From positions 1 through 56,410 of IMG/VR virus record IMGVR_UViG_3300022592_000005: a stretch of 56,410 nucleotides of DNA. One strand, given 5' to 3'. Positions 33,182 to 41,617 of the stretch are shown in pieces (position 1 is the first letter of the stretch; every line of letters starts with the position of its first letter). The DNA comes from a virus. The notes below the pieces were generated by a model that saw only the letters and a list, made by a program, of their open reading frames with translations, was not told the origin of the DNA and did no database searches. The position numbers and the translations under genes were made by a program.

Positions 33182-33585
33182 TTCAAAACCTTCTTTTCAA
33201 AAATATAATGACCACCACGACGGGACTGAACCCATGTGATACTCCACAACATACTATTCTGTTTCATTGCATAGATGATGGATTCATTGCCAGACCAGCC
33301 AGCAGTGGAGATGTTGTATCGATAGTTGATATCCTTCTCATCCCACTCGTCTGGTTCATTACCCTCGGACCAACCCCAGCTACGCAGATGCCAGATGCTC
33401 TCAATGAATTTGAACCAACCCTCAGAGTCGGACCAGTGCCACTTCTCAATAATCTCAAGTGCTTCATCTGTTGGATAGCCATCGTCATCGAGCATCTCAG
33501 CTTCAGAGAGCAGGAAAGAGACACGTTCTTTGTATTCCCTCTCCTGCTTTTCAACGGCAATCTTCGCTTCTTCATATGGTGTCAT
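33178..33585 (-). CDS. Unknown phage protein, acidic
   Basis: 135 aa. A helical N-terminal half (EEAKIAVEKQEREYKERVSF), then Trp-rich (EKWHWSDSEGWFKF). Between the phosphatase-like gene and the micropeptide. No family. Confidence 0.55.
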   Translation of the reverse strand: MTPYEEAKIAVEKQEREYKERVSFLLSEAEMLDDDGYPTDEALEIIEKWHWSDSEGWFKFIESIWHLRSWGWSEGNEPDEWDEKDINYRYNISTAGWSGNESIIYAMKQNSMLWSITWVQSRRGGHYIFEKKVLK

Positions 33586-34085
33586 TATTCAACTCCGAAT
33601 CCGTTTGGTAGCCAGATGCAATCATTGCTAATGTATCCGCCAGTGGAACTGTGCTTCTCATCAGAATCATAGGTCAATCCCAATACCTTCATCATCTTGT
33701 GCTTCACACGCAGGTTTGGTTGACGGAAACGATCAGTGGGTGTGAATCCCATCATCGTTGCCACTTCAACAACTGCACCGCTACGACAGATACCAGCATG
33801 GCAGTGAACCACTACATTCATGCTGTTGTCAAGTGCATGTTGCAACAACCGCACCAATTCCTGTGCCTGCTCATCTTGAATCTTGCACTCGTCAGGAAAC
33901 CCATCGGCATCCTCGGCATCGAGAAACTCAAACTCATGCACTTCCTTGAACATGTGTGCATGTTTGATGTTTCCAAACTCTGTGGCTGGATCCTGAATTC
34001 GAATGAGCATGGCATTGGTGCCAGCATCCATATGGAATCCAAGGTTCACATCGCTCTTGCTCACATTTTCAATGAAACGAATCAT
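33585..34085 (-). CDS. Tyrosine/dual-specificity phosphatase-like protein
   Basis: 166 aa. VVVHCHAGICRSGAV is the Cys-x5-Arg phosphate-binding loop (HCxxGxxRS) of protein tyrosine phosphatases; the Asp-rich segment before it (EFLDAEDADGF) could hold the general acid. Possible targets are phosphoproteins or phosphorylated nucleotides and RNA ends. Co-translated with a 2H phosphoesterase (4-base overlap). Confidence 0.72.
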   Translation of the reverse strand: MIRFIENVSKSDVNLGFHMDAGTNAMLIRIQDPATEFGNIKHAHMFKEVHEFEFLDAEDADGFPDECKIQDEQAQELVRLLQHALDNSMNVVVHCHAGICRSGAVVEVATMMGFTPTDRFRQPNLRVKHKMMKVLGLTYDSDEKHSSTGGYISNDCIWLPNGFGVE

Positions 34086-34582
34086 TTTGCATTCTCTGGT
34101 GTATATTGCGGATCCAGTGGAGCAACCTTCACTGGTCCAAATTTTAATTCAAATTGCGGCAGTGGCATTGAAGTAACATCAAATGTTTGTTCAGTGTCAT
34201 ATGCCAGTGTAATATGTGCCTTGTAGTGATCGTAGTCGGATGTGGCACCCTCATGTCCAAGTTTGCTATTCAGCATCTCAGCAAAGGGAAATTCCAATCT
34301 GGCAACGAGACACTTACCATCGTTCTTTGTGGGAAACACTTCATAACCAACAACACGTGCCGTTGAATCTGTTGTGTTACCAGCATACTTCTCGGCAGTT
34401 GGCACTGGCGTGCGAGAGTAGATAATGGTAATGTGATACGTATCTGGATTGACACGCTCATCTAGACCAAGGTTCATCTCAACGAAGTGATTCAACATTT
34501 GCTTCGACTGGTCATCAAGATCCATTGAAACATATGTCCCATCCTTGTGTGCAGCATATTCCCTTAAACTCATGAGATTCAT
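34082..34582 (-). CDS. 2H phosphoesterase-like protein
   Basis: 166 aa with two His-x-Thr motifs: DTYHITIIYS (about residue 49) and YKAHITLAYD (about 122), the signature of the 2H superfamily (RNA ligase-like cyclic phosphodiesterases). Family members open 2',3'-cyclic phosphates or, in phages, degrade cyclic oligonucleotide signals (Acb1). The substrate here is unknown. Confidence 0.75.
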   Translation of the reverse strand: MNLMSLREYAAHKDGTYVSMDLDDQSKQMLNHFVEMNLGLDERVNPDTYHITIIYSRTPVPTAEKYAGNTTDSTARVVGYEVFPTKNDGKCLVARLEFPFAEMLNSKLGHEGATSDYDHYKAHITLAYDTEQTFDVTSMPLPQFELKFGPVKVAPLDPQYTPENAK

Positions 34583-34935
34583 TTTACATTCTCCAGTGTT
34601 TCAAACAACATCTTCCACTTTTCTGCTGGAGTGATAGTACCCTTTGCCATCTCAGTCAGAGCTTCTTCGAAACCAGCTGGGTGCTTGAAGTAGATGTCTG
34701 CATAAGTGCAATCAAAAGAATCATCCTCATCGTAGTCATACAATGGATGATCGGTTACCCATTCAGGAAAGTAGTCTTCACGATTACCGCCACCGCAACG
34801 AGTATGAACAACGATGTGATCTTCAGTGACATAAGTGGCACGGAAACGACCGAAGTCACCACGCTCGGCATCGAGCAACTTCAACAGAAAGTCAGTTGAG
34901 TCACCCTCACCAAATAACATATTATATAAACTCAT
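34579..34935 (-). CDS. Unknown phage protein, acidic
   Basis: 118 aa. LLKLLDAERGDFGRFRATYV and YDYDEDDSFDCTYAD; no family. Coupled by 4-base overlaps to the MazG-like and 2H genes. Confidence 0.55.
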   Translation of the reverse strand: MSLYNMLFGEGDSTDFLLKLLDAERGDFGRFRATYVTEDHIVVHTRCGGGNREDYFPEWVTDHPLYDYDEDDSFDCTYADIYFKHPAGFEEALTEMAKGTITPAEKWKMLFETLENVK

Positions 34936-35222
34936 TTGATATTACTCCATGTTGCAAGTTTAAGTCGCTTCGCCTGAGATGCAACTGTCACTGCATTTGC
35001 ATCGATGATGTTTTCTTCAGTCATCATCTCAATCATACACAACAGGTCACCGATCTCTTCTTCGAGACGCTCTCGGTTTGATGCACCATTATGCATACCT
35101 TCAATACCGAAACGGAAAACCTTACTAATTGCCTGAGTCACCTCGGCACATTCTTCCTGACAGATAAGCATAATTTCTTCCTGTCGTTCAGATTCCATCT
35201 TCTTTACTGCAAATTTATTCAA
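34932..35222 (-). CDS. MazG-like pyrophosphohydrolase with TTG start
   Basis: 96 aa. LICQEECAEVTQAISKVF and ERLEEEIGDLLCMIEMM give the MazG-type Glu-x2-Glu ... Glu-x2-Asp metal site. The TTG start at 35222 has AGGAG 6 bases before it, and that AGGAG overlaps the TAG stop of the upstream gene, which is in the same frame. Amber readthrough would therefore fuse the two proteins. Confidence 0.75.
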   Translation of the reverse strand: MNKFAVKKMESERQEEIMLICQEECAEVTQAISKVFRFGIEGMHNGASNRERLEEEIGDLLCMIEMMTEENIIDANAVTVASQAKRLKLATWSNIK

Positions 35223-35231
35223 ACACTTCTC

Positions 35232-35702
35232 CTACCAACTCGATTGATAATAAAAATCACACTTCGTGAACGCTGTATCATTGAGAATTTTAGTCAGTCG
35301 TTCAACAGTGTACCTCACGTCATCCATATAGTATTCATCATACTCAGTTGAGCCAAAGAAGAAACCACTCTGCGTCGGCAGTAATTCTTCACCCAACTTT
35401 GGATCGGCGATAATCTTTTCGCAAAGGTCAAGCAACGAACGCAGTTGATCACGTGACAACCATGTCTCTTGACACTCATCGACACCATCCTGACAATTAT
35501 CAACGAACCACTGGTGAATCTGATTTGCCTTTCGCCAGTATGCCACACGGAAAATTACTTCTTGGGCACCATAATCGCCATCTTCTTCACCATCGACATT
35601 GAAGATCTCATTGATCTTTTTAATTTTGTCAGTGTCAGTCGGATCGAAATACTTGCTCATGTATTTCTTGGCACTCAAGTACATATCTAAACCCATAATC
35701 AA
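35232..35702 (-). CDS. Conserved phage protein (MGLDMYL start), ends in TAG
   Basis: 156 aa; the start may be MGLDMYL at 35696. The start motif and the VIFRVAYWRKANQIHQWF segment define a family widespread in phages and plasmids with no known function. The TAG stop is followed in frame by the MazG-like gene. Confidence 0.62.
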   Translation of the reverse strand: MIMGLDMYLSAKKYMSKYFDPTDTDKIKKINEIFNVDGEEDGDYGAQEVIFRVAYWRKANQIHQWFVDNCQDGVDECQETWLSRDQLRSLLDLCEKIIADPKLGEELLPTQSGFFFGSTEYDEYYMDDVRYTVERLTKILNDTAFTKCDFYYQSSW

Positions 35703-36040
35703 TACTCCTTCTTACCACCAAATTGCTCATTCCAATCGTAACCAGCATGGTATGCTTCAAACTCATCGGATGTCTTTGCTTCGACACGTGGACCAGAGAA
35801 ACCACCGACGCCACCACGATGCGGGTCACGTGGGCGACCATACCATGAGTCAGCTGAACCACGATCAAAGAACGAGCCATGCTGCTTATCGTACTCCTCA
35901 GTCTGCTCTTGGATTTCTTCCCTGTCGCTGTCAATCATTTTGTTGTAGGCACGGGCAAAGTTCTCGAGTGAACCGAAGTTCTCAATAACCAACTGACTCA
36001 CGCTGCGAGTCACTTCGTCTCTAGTCATAATCATACTCAT
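35699..36040 (-). CDS. Unknown phage protein
   Basis: 113 aa from ATG at 36040 (TAATG overlap). A helical start, then a Gly/Arg-rich stretch (GRPRDPHRGGVGGFSGPRVE). No family. Confidence 0.55.
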   Translation of the reverse strand: MSMIMTRDEVTRSVSQLVIENFGSLENFARAYNKMIDSDREEIQEQTEEYDKQHGSFFDRGSADSWYGRPRDPHRGGVGGFSGPRVEAKTSDEFEAYHAGYDWNEQFGGKKEY

Positions 36041-36204
36041 TATTTTGCGCCCTTCATTGCAGAAACACCAGAAGCCATCAAAGCCAAGCCAAGACCAGTG
36101 ATCAAAACAAGGGGAATCAACTGAGCATCGGTTGCAGTATCGAAACCACCTGCGCAACCGAAAACAACCAAGAAACCAACACCAGCACGAATAGATCCAC
36201 GCAT
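36040..36204 (-). CDS. Small two-segment membrane protein
   Basis: 54 aa from ATG at 36204. Hydrophobic segments at about 6-20 and 30-48, Gly-rich; short polar ends. Unknown function. Confidence 0.6.
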   Translation of the reverse strand: MRGSIRAGVGFLVVFGCAGGFDTATDAQLIPLVLITGLGLALMASGVSAMKGAK

Positions 36205-36216
36205 AATCATTTCTCC

Positions 36217-36414
36217 TTAAACAAAGTCAAAAGCAGTTTCGTTACCAACACGGGAGATGATAATCCCGCAACGCATAGTATCCAACAACTTCGTTTCCAA
36301 CTTCACAGCCTGTTCAACGGAACACTCAACAAACAAAGAACCGCAGGTAAAGGCAGCAGGAACATTTCCAAGAAACTCAGAAACCACAGACAAAACACGC
36401 TTTTCGAAACTCAT
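36217..36414 (-). CDS. Unknown small protein
   Basis: 65 aa from ATG at 36414. CGSLFVECSVEQAVKLETKL and IIISRVGNETAFDFV suggest a small alpha/beta fold. First gene of the 30.7-36.4 kb operon. Confidence 0.55.
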   Translation of the reverse strand: MSFEKRVLSVVSEFLGNVPAAFTCGSLFVECSVEQAVKLETKLLDTMRCGIIISRVGNETAFDFV

Positions 36415-36445
36415 AATCAACTCCTTTTTCTCATCCTATACCTAA

Positions 36446-36474
36446 AGTATACCTGATTACAGAATTAATGTAAA
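36446..36474 (-). promoter_or_regulatory. Promoter TTTACA-17-TATACT
   Basis: Minus-strand promoter at the head of the small-gene operon ending near 30719; it lies just after a strong terminator. Confidence 0.8.
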
Positions 36475-36510
36475 GCACTATTTTAATAACCCTACTCGTA
36501 AAATGGGTAT

Positions 36511-36545
36511 AAAAAACCCTTATAAATCAACGACTTATAAGGGCT
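36511..36545 (-). terminator. Intrinsic terminator
   Basis: On the minus strand CCCTTATAA and TTATAAGGG form a 9-bp stem with an 8-nt loop followed by TTTTTT. It ends the operon whose last gene stops at 36580. Confidence 0.9.
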
Positions 36546-36579
36546 AAAACACATAGGATAGCGATTCAGGGGACTTAGC

Positions 36580-36783
36580 CTATGCCAGACGGTAAATTTC
36601 CTCTGTATCTCGCTTTTTGAACTCAAAAGTCCGTCCACACTCGATACACTGGGTGTATCCATGGGTGATTTTGTTGGTTGTCCATGCCGTCTGAACCTCG
36701 AACCGACAGTTCTTTTTGCAGTCGGGGTCTGGGACAGATGTTACTGGGTTACTTTGCACCTTGCAGCATACCAACGACTTCAA
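36580..36783 (-). CDS. Small zinc-finger protein, ends in TAG
   Basis: 67 aa. SLVCCKVQSN, DCKKNCRF and QCIECGRTFEF give several Cys pairs, the last a zinc-ribbon-like Cys-x2-Cys-Gly. Stops at TAG just before the terminator. Confidence 0.58.
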   Translation of the reverse strand: MKSLVCCKVQSNPVTSVPDPDCKKNCRFEVQTAWTTNKITHGYTQCIECGRTFEFKKRDTEEIYRLA

Positions 36784-36931
36784 GATAACTCTGCTTAATC
36801 AGTGTAGGTGCAGTGTCACCAGTGAAGTAAATGGAACATGAGTCTGTTCCCTCGAGAACAACAGTCACCAACGCTGGGTTGATTGCGATTGCTTTACCGT
36901 TGCCTTTTTGTGTGAGTGTAATCATTGTCAT
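36749..36931 (-). CDS. Small conserved phage protein
   Basis: 60 aa from ATG at 36931 (ATGA overlap with the upstream stop). MITLTQKGNGKAIAINPALV is a start shared by many short phage proteins that form a small beta fold. Function unknown. Confidence 0.58.
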   Translation of the reverse strand: MTMITLTQKGNGKAIAINPALVTVVLEGTDSCSIYFTGDTAPTLIKQSYLEVVGMLQGAK

Positions 36932-37047
36932 TTCTTGAACCATCCTTTTATAGTCTGTATCAAATTGTAAAACCTCATCGAGTGTTGTGTTCGACGAGGA
37001 CATTCCCTACCCTGTTTGCATAAATTGTCGCAACAATATTTGCTCAT
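36928..37047 (-). CDS. Cys-rich 39-aa protein
   Basis: 39 aa: MSKYCCDNLCKQGRECP at the start (four Cys in 12 residues), then a basic helix. Its ATG overlaps the upstream stop (ATGA) and its own stop overlaps the downstream ATG, supporting translation. Unknown function. Confidence 0.55.
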   Translation of the reverse strand: MSKYCCDNLCKQGRECPRRTQHSMRFYNLIQTIKGWFKK

Positions 37048-37334
37048 ACAGCTCTCCTCAAAATTTTGATATTTGAATCTGGTGCCAGATAACATCTTGC
37101 CACAATTCTATGACCAAAGTGAGATGGGTCTGGTATTTTTGTTACTTCAATCAATTTGTTTTGAATCATATATTCGGCAAGTTGATATGCGAGTTGACTA
37201 CGCATCATCTCCTTTGCCTTTTCATTATTCACAACATTCATCATCTCATGGTCGTTGATCAGAACCGAGACTCTGATCAACTTTCCACCAATCTGATGAT
37301 CTTCGACTTTGATGTCGAAATTTCCCCATGTCAT
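37044..37334 (-). CDS. Unknown phage protein
   Basis: 96 aa. A beta N-terminus, then a helix with KAKEMMRSQLAYQLAEYMIQ; ends RRAV. No family. Overlaps both neighbours by 4 bases. Confidence 0.58.
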   Translation of the reverse strand: MTWGNFDIKVEDHQIGGKLIRVSVLINDHEMMNVVNNEKAKEMMRSQLAYQLAEYMIQNKLIEVTKIPDPSHFGHRIVARCYLAPDSNIKILRRAV

Positions 37335-37555
37335 TTCTTCTGATCTTCCATATTGCGAATACGAATACTGAGATCGCGAGACTCGGCAATGAAGATATTC
37401 TTATTCATCTTAATGATATTTTCGATTCTTCGTAGACGAAGATAAACAATTACGAAACCAGCAATCAAAATGCATGTTGTGACTCCGAGACCAGCAACAA
37501 CACCAAGTGTCCAGTTCCATAAATCGTTTACTTCGCTAATCAGTTTCGTTATCAT
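37331..37555 (-). CDS. Single-pass membrane protein
   Basis: 74 aa. One strong membrane helix (about residues 15-40) and a charged cytoplasmic helix with coiled-coil look. Unknown role. Confidence 0.58.
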   Translation of the reverse strand: MITKLISEVNDLWNWTLGVVAGLGVTTCILIAGFVIVYLRLRRIENIIKMNKNIFIAESRDLSIRIRNMEDQKK

Positions 37556-37566
37556 TTACAAGTCCA

Positions 37567-38040
37567 TTACTGTGTCGATCTCTTTGTTCGTCTAGGTTTT
37601 GGAACTGTCTTTGTTCCTGCACTGTCAGTTCCTTGAACGTCTTTCTTGGGTTTGCGCACATTACGCAGTTTGGGTTCCCGCATGACACTGGGCTGTGCTT
37701 TAACAGCTCGTGGGGATTTTCCACTGGGATTCCGTGTGACTTTGCTATCTTTGTCTTTCTTTTCACCACCACTTGCTTTTGGTGAAGTCTTTCGCTGTGT
37801 TTTAGTTTTTGTTGCTCGTGTTCCATCGTCTTCATCCTCCATTGGTGCCCAAACTTTATCCATCCATTCTTTTTCACTAACCTCTCGGTAAGTAAATGTA
37901 TCTATCCAGAACAGAGACTCATTGAATTTCAAATGCGACTTAAGATTATATCCGCGACATGGAACTGTATGCGTGAATGCCTTCTGCTTTCCAGTTTGCT
38001 TCCATGTCACATCAATAAAAATGTAGCTCTGATTGTCCAT
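37567..38040 (-). CDS. Protein with long basic tail
   Basis: 157 aa from ATG at 38040. A folded-looking N-terminal ~75 residues (FIDVTWKQTGKQ, WIDTFTYREVSE) is followed by an intrinsically disordered Lys/Arg/Thr/Pro tail, suggesting nucleic-acid binding. Follows the AAA+ ATPase gene. Confidence 0.6.
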   Translation of the reverse strand: MDNQSYIFIDVTWKQTGKQKAFTHTVPCRGYNLKSHLKFNESLFWIDTFTYREVSEKEWMDKVWAPMEDEDDGTRATKTKTQRKTSPKASGGEKKDKDSKVTRNPSGKSPRAVKAQPSVMREPKLRNVRKPKKDVQGTDSAGTKTVPKPRRTKRSTQ

Positions 38041-38042
38041 TA

Positions 38043-39107
38043 TCAAAACGCCAAGTAATTGTAGCCAGTTTCTTTCTGACGAGTCAGTATCAACTGCTTA
38101 CCATCTGCGCTGACATAAGTGAACTTACCATCACGTGCATTCACTTCCTTCAGTTCGTTGGGAGAGAAGTGCACATCATGCCATGTGTCATCATCGGGAC
38201 GCTCTTCTTTAGGATCATCGTCCCACTCAACATAGACAGAGTTGGACAGAGGATTACCCTGCCATACTTTGGTGCGCAGTTCTTCTGGTGTGACAATCTT
38301 ACCATCAAACAGTTGAACATCGAACTTACCCTTGTTGTTGTATTCTGGCTTAGCATTCAGCATAGACAGAACTTCTTGAGGTGTTTCGTTGTAACGATTC
38401 ATCTCTTCAACAACTGCCTTCAACATATCAAAGTTGAATTGTTCAAACAGTGAAGCAATGGTACAGATCTTTTCGATGTGTTCCTTGTTGTTCAGATTGT
38501 CATGGCAGTATTCAACGATGAAGTCATGCTCAAGACCAGTGAAGTCCAACATGTAGTAGATACGACCAGGACGATTGCGCATGTGTTCATTGACACGCCA
38601 CTTGTCATTACATGTGATAACGAACAGTTTCTTTGAAGGAAACACGCCATCGAGCAATGTCAATGCTTGTTCTTGAGATTCATTATCGTAAACCTTCTCG
38701 AACTCATCGAACAGAATGATAGTTGGTTGTTCAATATCCTGCATGAACTTGTTGAACGCATCACCAGAGAATGGTGTGTTGATAATGATAGTGGGAATGC
38801 CCATCTTGGCACCATCGATAGACAGAGTTTTTGCAAGCAATGTCTTACCCGAACCCTTCTCACCATTCAACATTACGCCAGTTGAATTTGGTCGATCCAT
38901 GAATGTATTGAGAATACGCTCAGAGTGACGTGTTGTGTTTCCGTACAATTTTTTAATTTGCGGGAAGTCATCAACCATCTCAAGGAACAGGTTACCAAAC
39001 ATATCCTGTTTCACTGTGTAGTTTCCAACTGGCAATGTATCATGAAGATCCATCGCTTCCTCAGATGAAACACGGAAACTATTACCATTACGAATAAAAT
39101 AAGACAT
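38043..39107 (-). CDS. AAA+ ATPase, unknown substrate
   Basis: 354 aa. Walker A LNGEKGSGKTLLAK, Walker B TIILFDEFEK, sensor-1 LFVITCND, arginine finger region RNRPGRIYYM. The C-terminal ~120 residues are a separate beta-rich domain. A normal leader with GGAG follows the promoter at 39133. Confidence 0.82.
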   Translation of the reverse strand: MSYFIRNGNSFRVSSEEAMDLHDTLPVGNYTVKQDMFGNLFLEMVDDFPQIKKLYGNTTRHSERILNTFMDRPNSTGVMLNGEKGSGKTLLAKTLSIDGAKMGIPTIIINTPFSGDAFNKFMQDIEQPTIILFDEFEKVYDNESQEQALTLLDGVFPSKKLFVITCNDKWRVNEHMRNRPGRIYYMLDFTGLEHDFIVEYCHDNLNNKEHIEKICTIASLFEQFNFDMLKAVVEEMNRYNETPQEVLSMLNAKPEYNNKGKFDVQLFDGKIVTPEELRTKVWQGNPLSNSVYVEWDDDPKEERPDDDTWHDVHFSPNELKEVNARDGKFTYVSADGKQLILTRQKETGYNYLAF

Positions 39108-39132
39108 CTACAACTCCATTTAATATAAGACA

Positions 39133-39161
39133 ATTATACCCCATGACACATTGCATGTCAA
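39133..39161 (-). promoter_or_regulatory. Promoter TTGACA-17-TATAAT (consensus)
   Basis: Perfect consensus hexamers with a 17-bp spacer, for the AAA+ ATPase gene. It lies 15 bases after the end of the NAMPT gene. Confidence 0.9.
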
Positions 39162-39175
39162 GGGGTAATTTTCAA

Positions 39176-40570
39176 TCACTTGTTGCTATTGGCACGAACT
39201 TCTTCAAAAGAGATCTCACCAGTCAGTTTACCATCACGATAAACTTCTTGCAATACTTCAGTCCATCCCAAACCTTTGTCAGTCCAACCAGTTGGTTTAG
39301 TGACAGAAGATTGATACTCTCCACCACTTTCCCACAATGTGACACGACCAGCTTTGGATTTCTTACCACTGTCAGTGATAGGATCTTTTTGCACATCAAC
39401 CCACACTCCATTGATTTGAGCAGATGAACATTTCATTGCAAACTTTTGAGTATCACGATCCAATTGTTGCAACAATGCACCACCCATACCAAAGGCAATG
39501 TTATCAGCTGACCATCCGTAGACCATGAAGTCACCGAGAATCATGCGGATAGTGTGTTCATTGACACCATCACCCTGAATCAAACGCACATTGTTCAACA
39601 CCTTGAAACCTTTGTCGTTGGTAGTGTAACCGAACTTCTCACCAAGGATGCGAATCAACTGACGGCAGATAGTAAGTGGGTCGCCACTATCTGGACGAAT
39701 GACAACAGTAGCGCCACTCTCAACAATTTCTTGTCGGAGTTCTTCTCCCCAAAGTTTTGATGCGGCATTAAACACATCATAGCTATCAGAAACCACAGCA
39801 ACAATGCTGCCAGGTTTAGCAAAGTTAGTAAGCATATTGCGATAAGCATTTACTTCTCCATCTCGACCCCAAGAAGTGATAGTACTGTGTTCAGCAGCAG
39901 GGATACTGAATCCAGCAATTCCTCCGTTGTAATATTCACGAGCGTACAGAATGCCAGTGACAGTGTCACTACCCATAAAATTAACAAGGTGCGCAGCACC
40001 ACCAATTCCTGCACTTTCCATACTAGAAACACCCCTAGCACCAAAGTCATGTAGCTTAAAGTTGATAGTAGAAGGGTCACCAGTTTTCTCCAAATAGTCA
40101 AGAATTACTTTTTTGATAGATTTACTTTGTGTCGCAACAGTGGTAGGATACCATACCGCACGAAGCAAAGCAGTCTCAAGATAAGTTGTCAGCCAGTAGC
40201 ATTCTGGATCAGTGTTTTCAATTGTCGCCAGAACATTTTTAACAGGGACCACTGTGCCTTCAGGTACAGCACGAATAATGACTGGGAGATAACCTTTGTG
40301 CTGGCGTAGGATATATTCCCATCCATCTCGATTGAAGGGTTCTCCATGTGCCGTAAGAATCTCATCCGCAACATCAATGTCGGCTTGGGTAATTGGCTCA
40401 AGTAAATACTCCTTAATAAACGCTTGGAGACCGAACATCACAGTAGTGTCATATCGACCACCACGAGATTCAATATAAGAATATACACCAGTTGTGCCAA
40501 CTGGGTATTGTTTGAACATGCTAACTTTGTAGCTGTCTGTGTTCAACAGAATGTTTTTTGCGAGTTTCAT
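39176..40570 (-). CDS. nadV: Nicotinamide phosphoribosyltransferase (NAMPT)
   Basis: 464 aa (NAMPT 460-490) from ATG at 40570. LNTDSYKVSMFKQYP, ESRGGRYD, HDFGARGVSS, PAAEHSTITSWG, VVSDSYDVFNA, VIRPDSGDP and GGALLQQLDRDTQKFAMK are the family's active-site blocks (PRPP and nicotinamide binding). It makes NMN from nicotinamide and PRPP. Directly downstream of the NMNAT-Nudix gene, so the pair converts nicotinamide to NAD+ in two steps. Confidence 0.96.
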   Translation of the reverse strand: MKLAKNILLNTDSYKVSMFKQYPVGTTGVYSYIESRGGRYDTTVMFGLQAFIKEYLLEPITQADIDVADEILTAHGEPFNRDGWEYILRQHKGYLPVIIRAVPEGTVVPVKNVLATIENTDPECYWLTTYLETALLRAVWYPTTVATQSKSIKKVILDYLEKTGDPSTINFKLHDFGARGVSSMESAGIGGAAHLVNFMGSDTVTGILYAREYYNGGIAGFSIPAAEHSTITSWGRDGEVNAYRNMLTNFAKPGSIVAVVSDSYDVFNAASKLWGEELRQEIVESGATVVIRPDSGDPLTICRQLIRILGEKFGYTTNDKGFKVLNNVRLIQGDGVNEHTIRMILGDFMVYGWSADNIAFGMGGALLQQLDRDTQKFAMKCSSAQINGVWVDVQKDPITDSGKKSKAGRVTLWESGGEYQSSVTKPTGWTDKGLGWTEVLQEVYRDGKLTGEISFEEVRANSNK

Positions 40571-40580
40571 AGTAATCTCC

Positions 40581-41555
40581 TTACAGTTTTGCAAAAGCTG
40601 GCATCGGCATGACACCAGTAACCTTACTAATGATGTCTTTATGATCATCATACATGTCGATACTGTTAAGTGCATCAGTAAGTGGCACCCACTTGCACGA
40701 AGCAGCATCATCAGCACCATTGGCACGTGGTAATGAATAATCAGGGTTTGGGCTGATACGCATATACACTGCCATGGTGTTTCTTGGAATACCGAACGAA
40801 CGATAAGGATTATCGAACAATTCAGTCTTCACGATTGAGCCACGTAGAACCTTCTCAGGAACACGGACGTTTGTTTCTTCAATCAACTCTCTGATTGCGC
40901 AGTCAAGAAATGTTTCACGCTGATTGCGAAAACCTCCTGGAAGTGCCCATGCATCTTTTCCTGGGCTGAATTTGCGCTGAATGAGAAGGACATGTCCTTG
41001 GCACTCAAGCACTGCATCGGAACAGTTGAAGTTGAGAGTTTCGGGGAATGGATAATTTTTAAATAATTCTTTTTCTTTTTTGTAAAATGCATAGTCACCT
41101 TGAACAGTTGCTGGCATATCTGGATCTTTAAGATCAAACATGCGCTGACGAATATTAGTGGCGTCCATGTTGTATTGGGATTCAATGTCTTTAAATTTCA
41201 ATTCTGGAAACCAGCGAAGGTAGTTGTTACCTTCTTTCATGTGTCCGAACAGAATCGGCGAACCCATTTCAAAATGTTCAATGGTCGCACGTACATCTGA
41301 CATCCACTGTGTGTCACTGTATCGATAGTCGTTTAGGGGAATAATTTCGTAGTTATCAATACGAGCATTGTGCATTTTGAGACGAATCATATTTGATCGT
41401 TCTTCAAATGTCCAAGGGTTTTTGATACTACGACATGTGTTGGCTGAACCAACAAGGATGTAGAGTTTATCTACTTGGGAAGCAGCCACTCCAATTGCAT
41501 GGACGTGACCTTGATGAATGGGCTGGAATCGCCCGATGAATATACCTGTTTTCAC
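40581..41555 (-). CDS. nadM: Bifunctional NMN adenylyltransferase / Nudix hydrolase
   Basis: 324 aa from a GTG start at 41555 (AGGAGCTAAGAA before it). Residues 1-170: NMNAT domain with IFIGRFQPIHQGH (nucleotide-binding) and VGSANTCRSIKNPWTFEER. Residues ~185-320: Nudix domain, box with GGFRNQRETFLDC and RELIEETN, typical of ADP-ribose pyrophosphatases. It makes NAD+ from NMN; the Nudix half may recycle ADP-ribose. Confidence 0.95.
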   Translation of the reverse strand: MKTGIFIGRFQPIHQGHVHAIGVAASQVDKLYILVGSANTCRSIKNPWTFEERSNMIRLKMHNARIDNYEIIPLNDYRYSDTQWMSDVRATIEHFEMGSPILFGHMKEGNNYLRWFPELKFKDIESQYNMDATNIRQRMFDLKDPDMPATVQGDYAFYKKEKELFKNYPFPETLNFNCSDAVLECQGHVLLIQRKFSPGKDAWALPGGFRNQRETFLDCAIRELIEETNVRVPEKVLRGSIVKTELFDNPYRSFGIPRNTMAVYMRISPNPDYSLPRANGADDAASCKWVPLTDALNSIDMYDDHKDIISKVTGVMPMPAFAKL

Positions 41556-41579
41556 TTCTTAGCTCCTAAGAAAATTTTG

Positions 41580-41611
41580 GAAGTCAGATTTCACTGACTT
41601 CTTACTACCAT
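41580..41611 (-). promoter_or_regulatory. NAD-operon leader: 6-codon frame plus 8-bp hairpin
   Basis: After the promoter, an ATG 6 bases past the -10 opens Met-Val-Val-Arg-Ser-Gln-stop, overlapping a perfect hairpin GAAGTCAG/CTGACTTC (41580-41601). The nadM ribosome site follows about 15 bases later. A possible translation- or ligand-controlled leader. Confidence 0.5.
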
Positions 41612-41617
41612 AACTTA

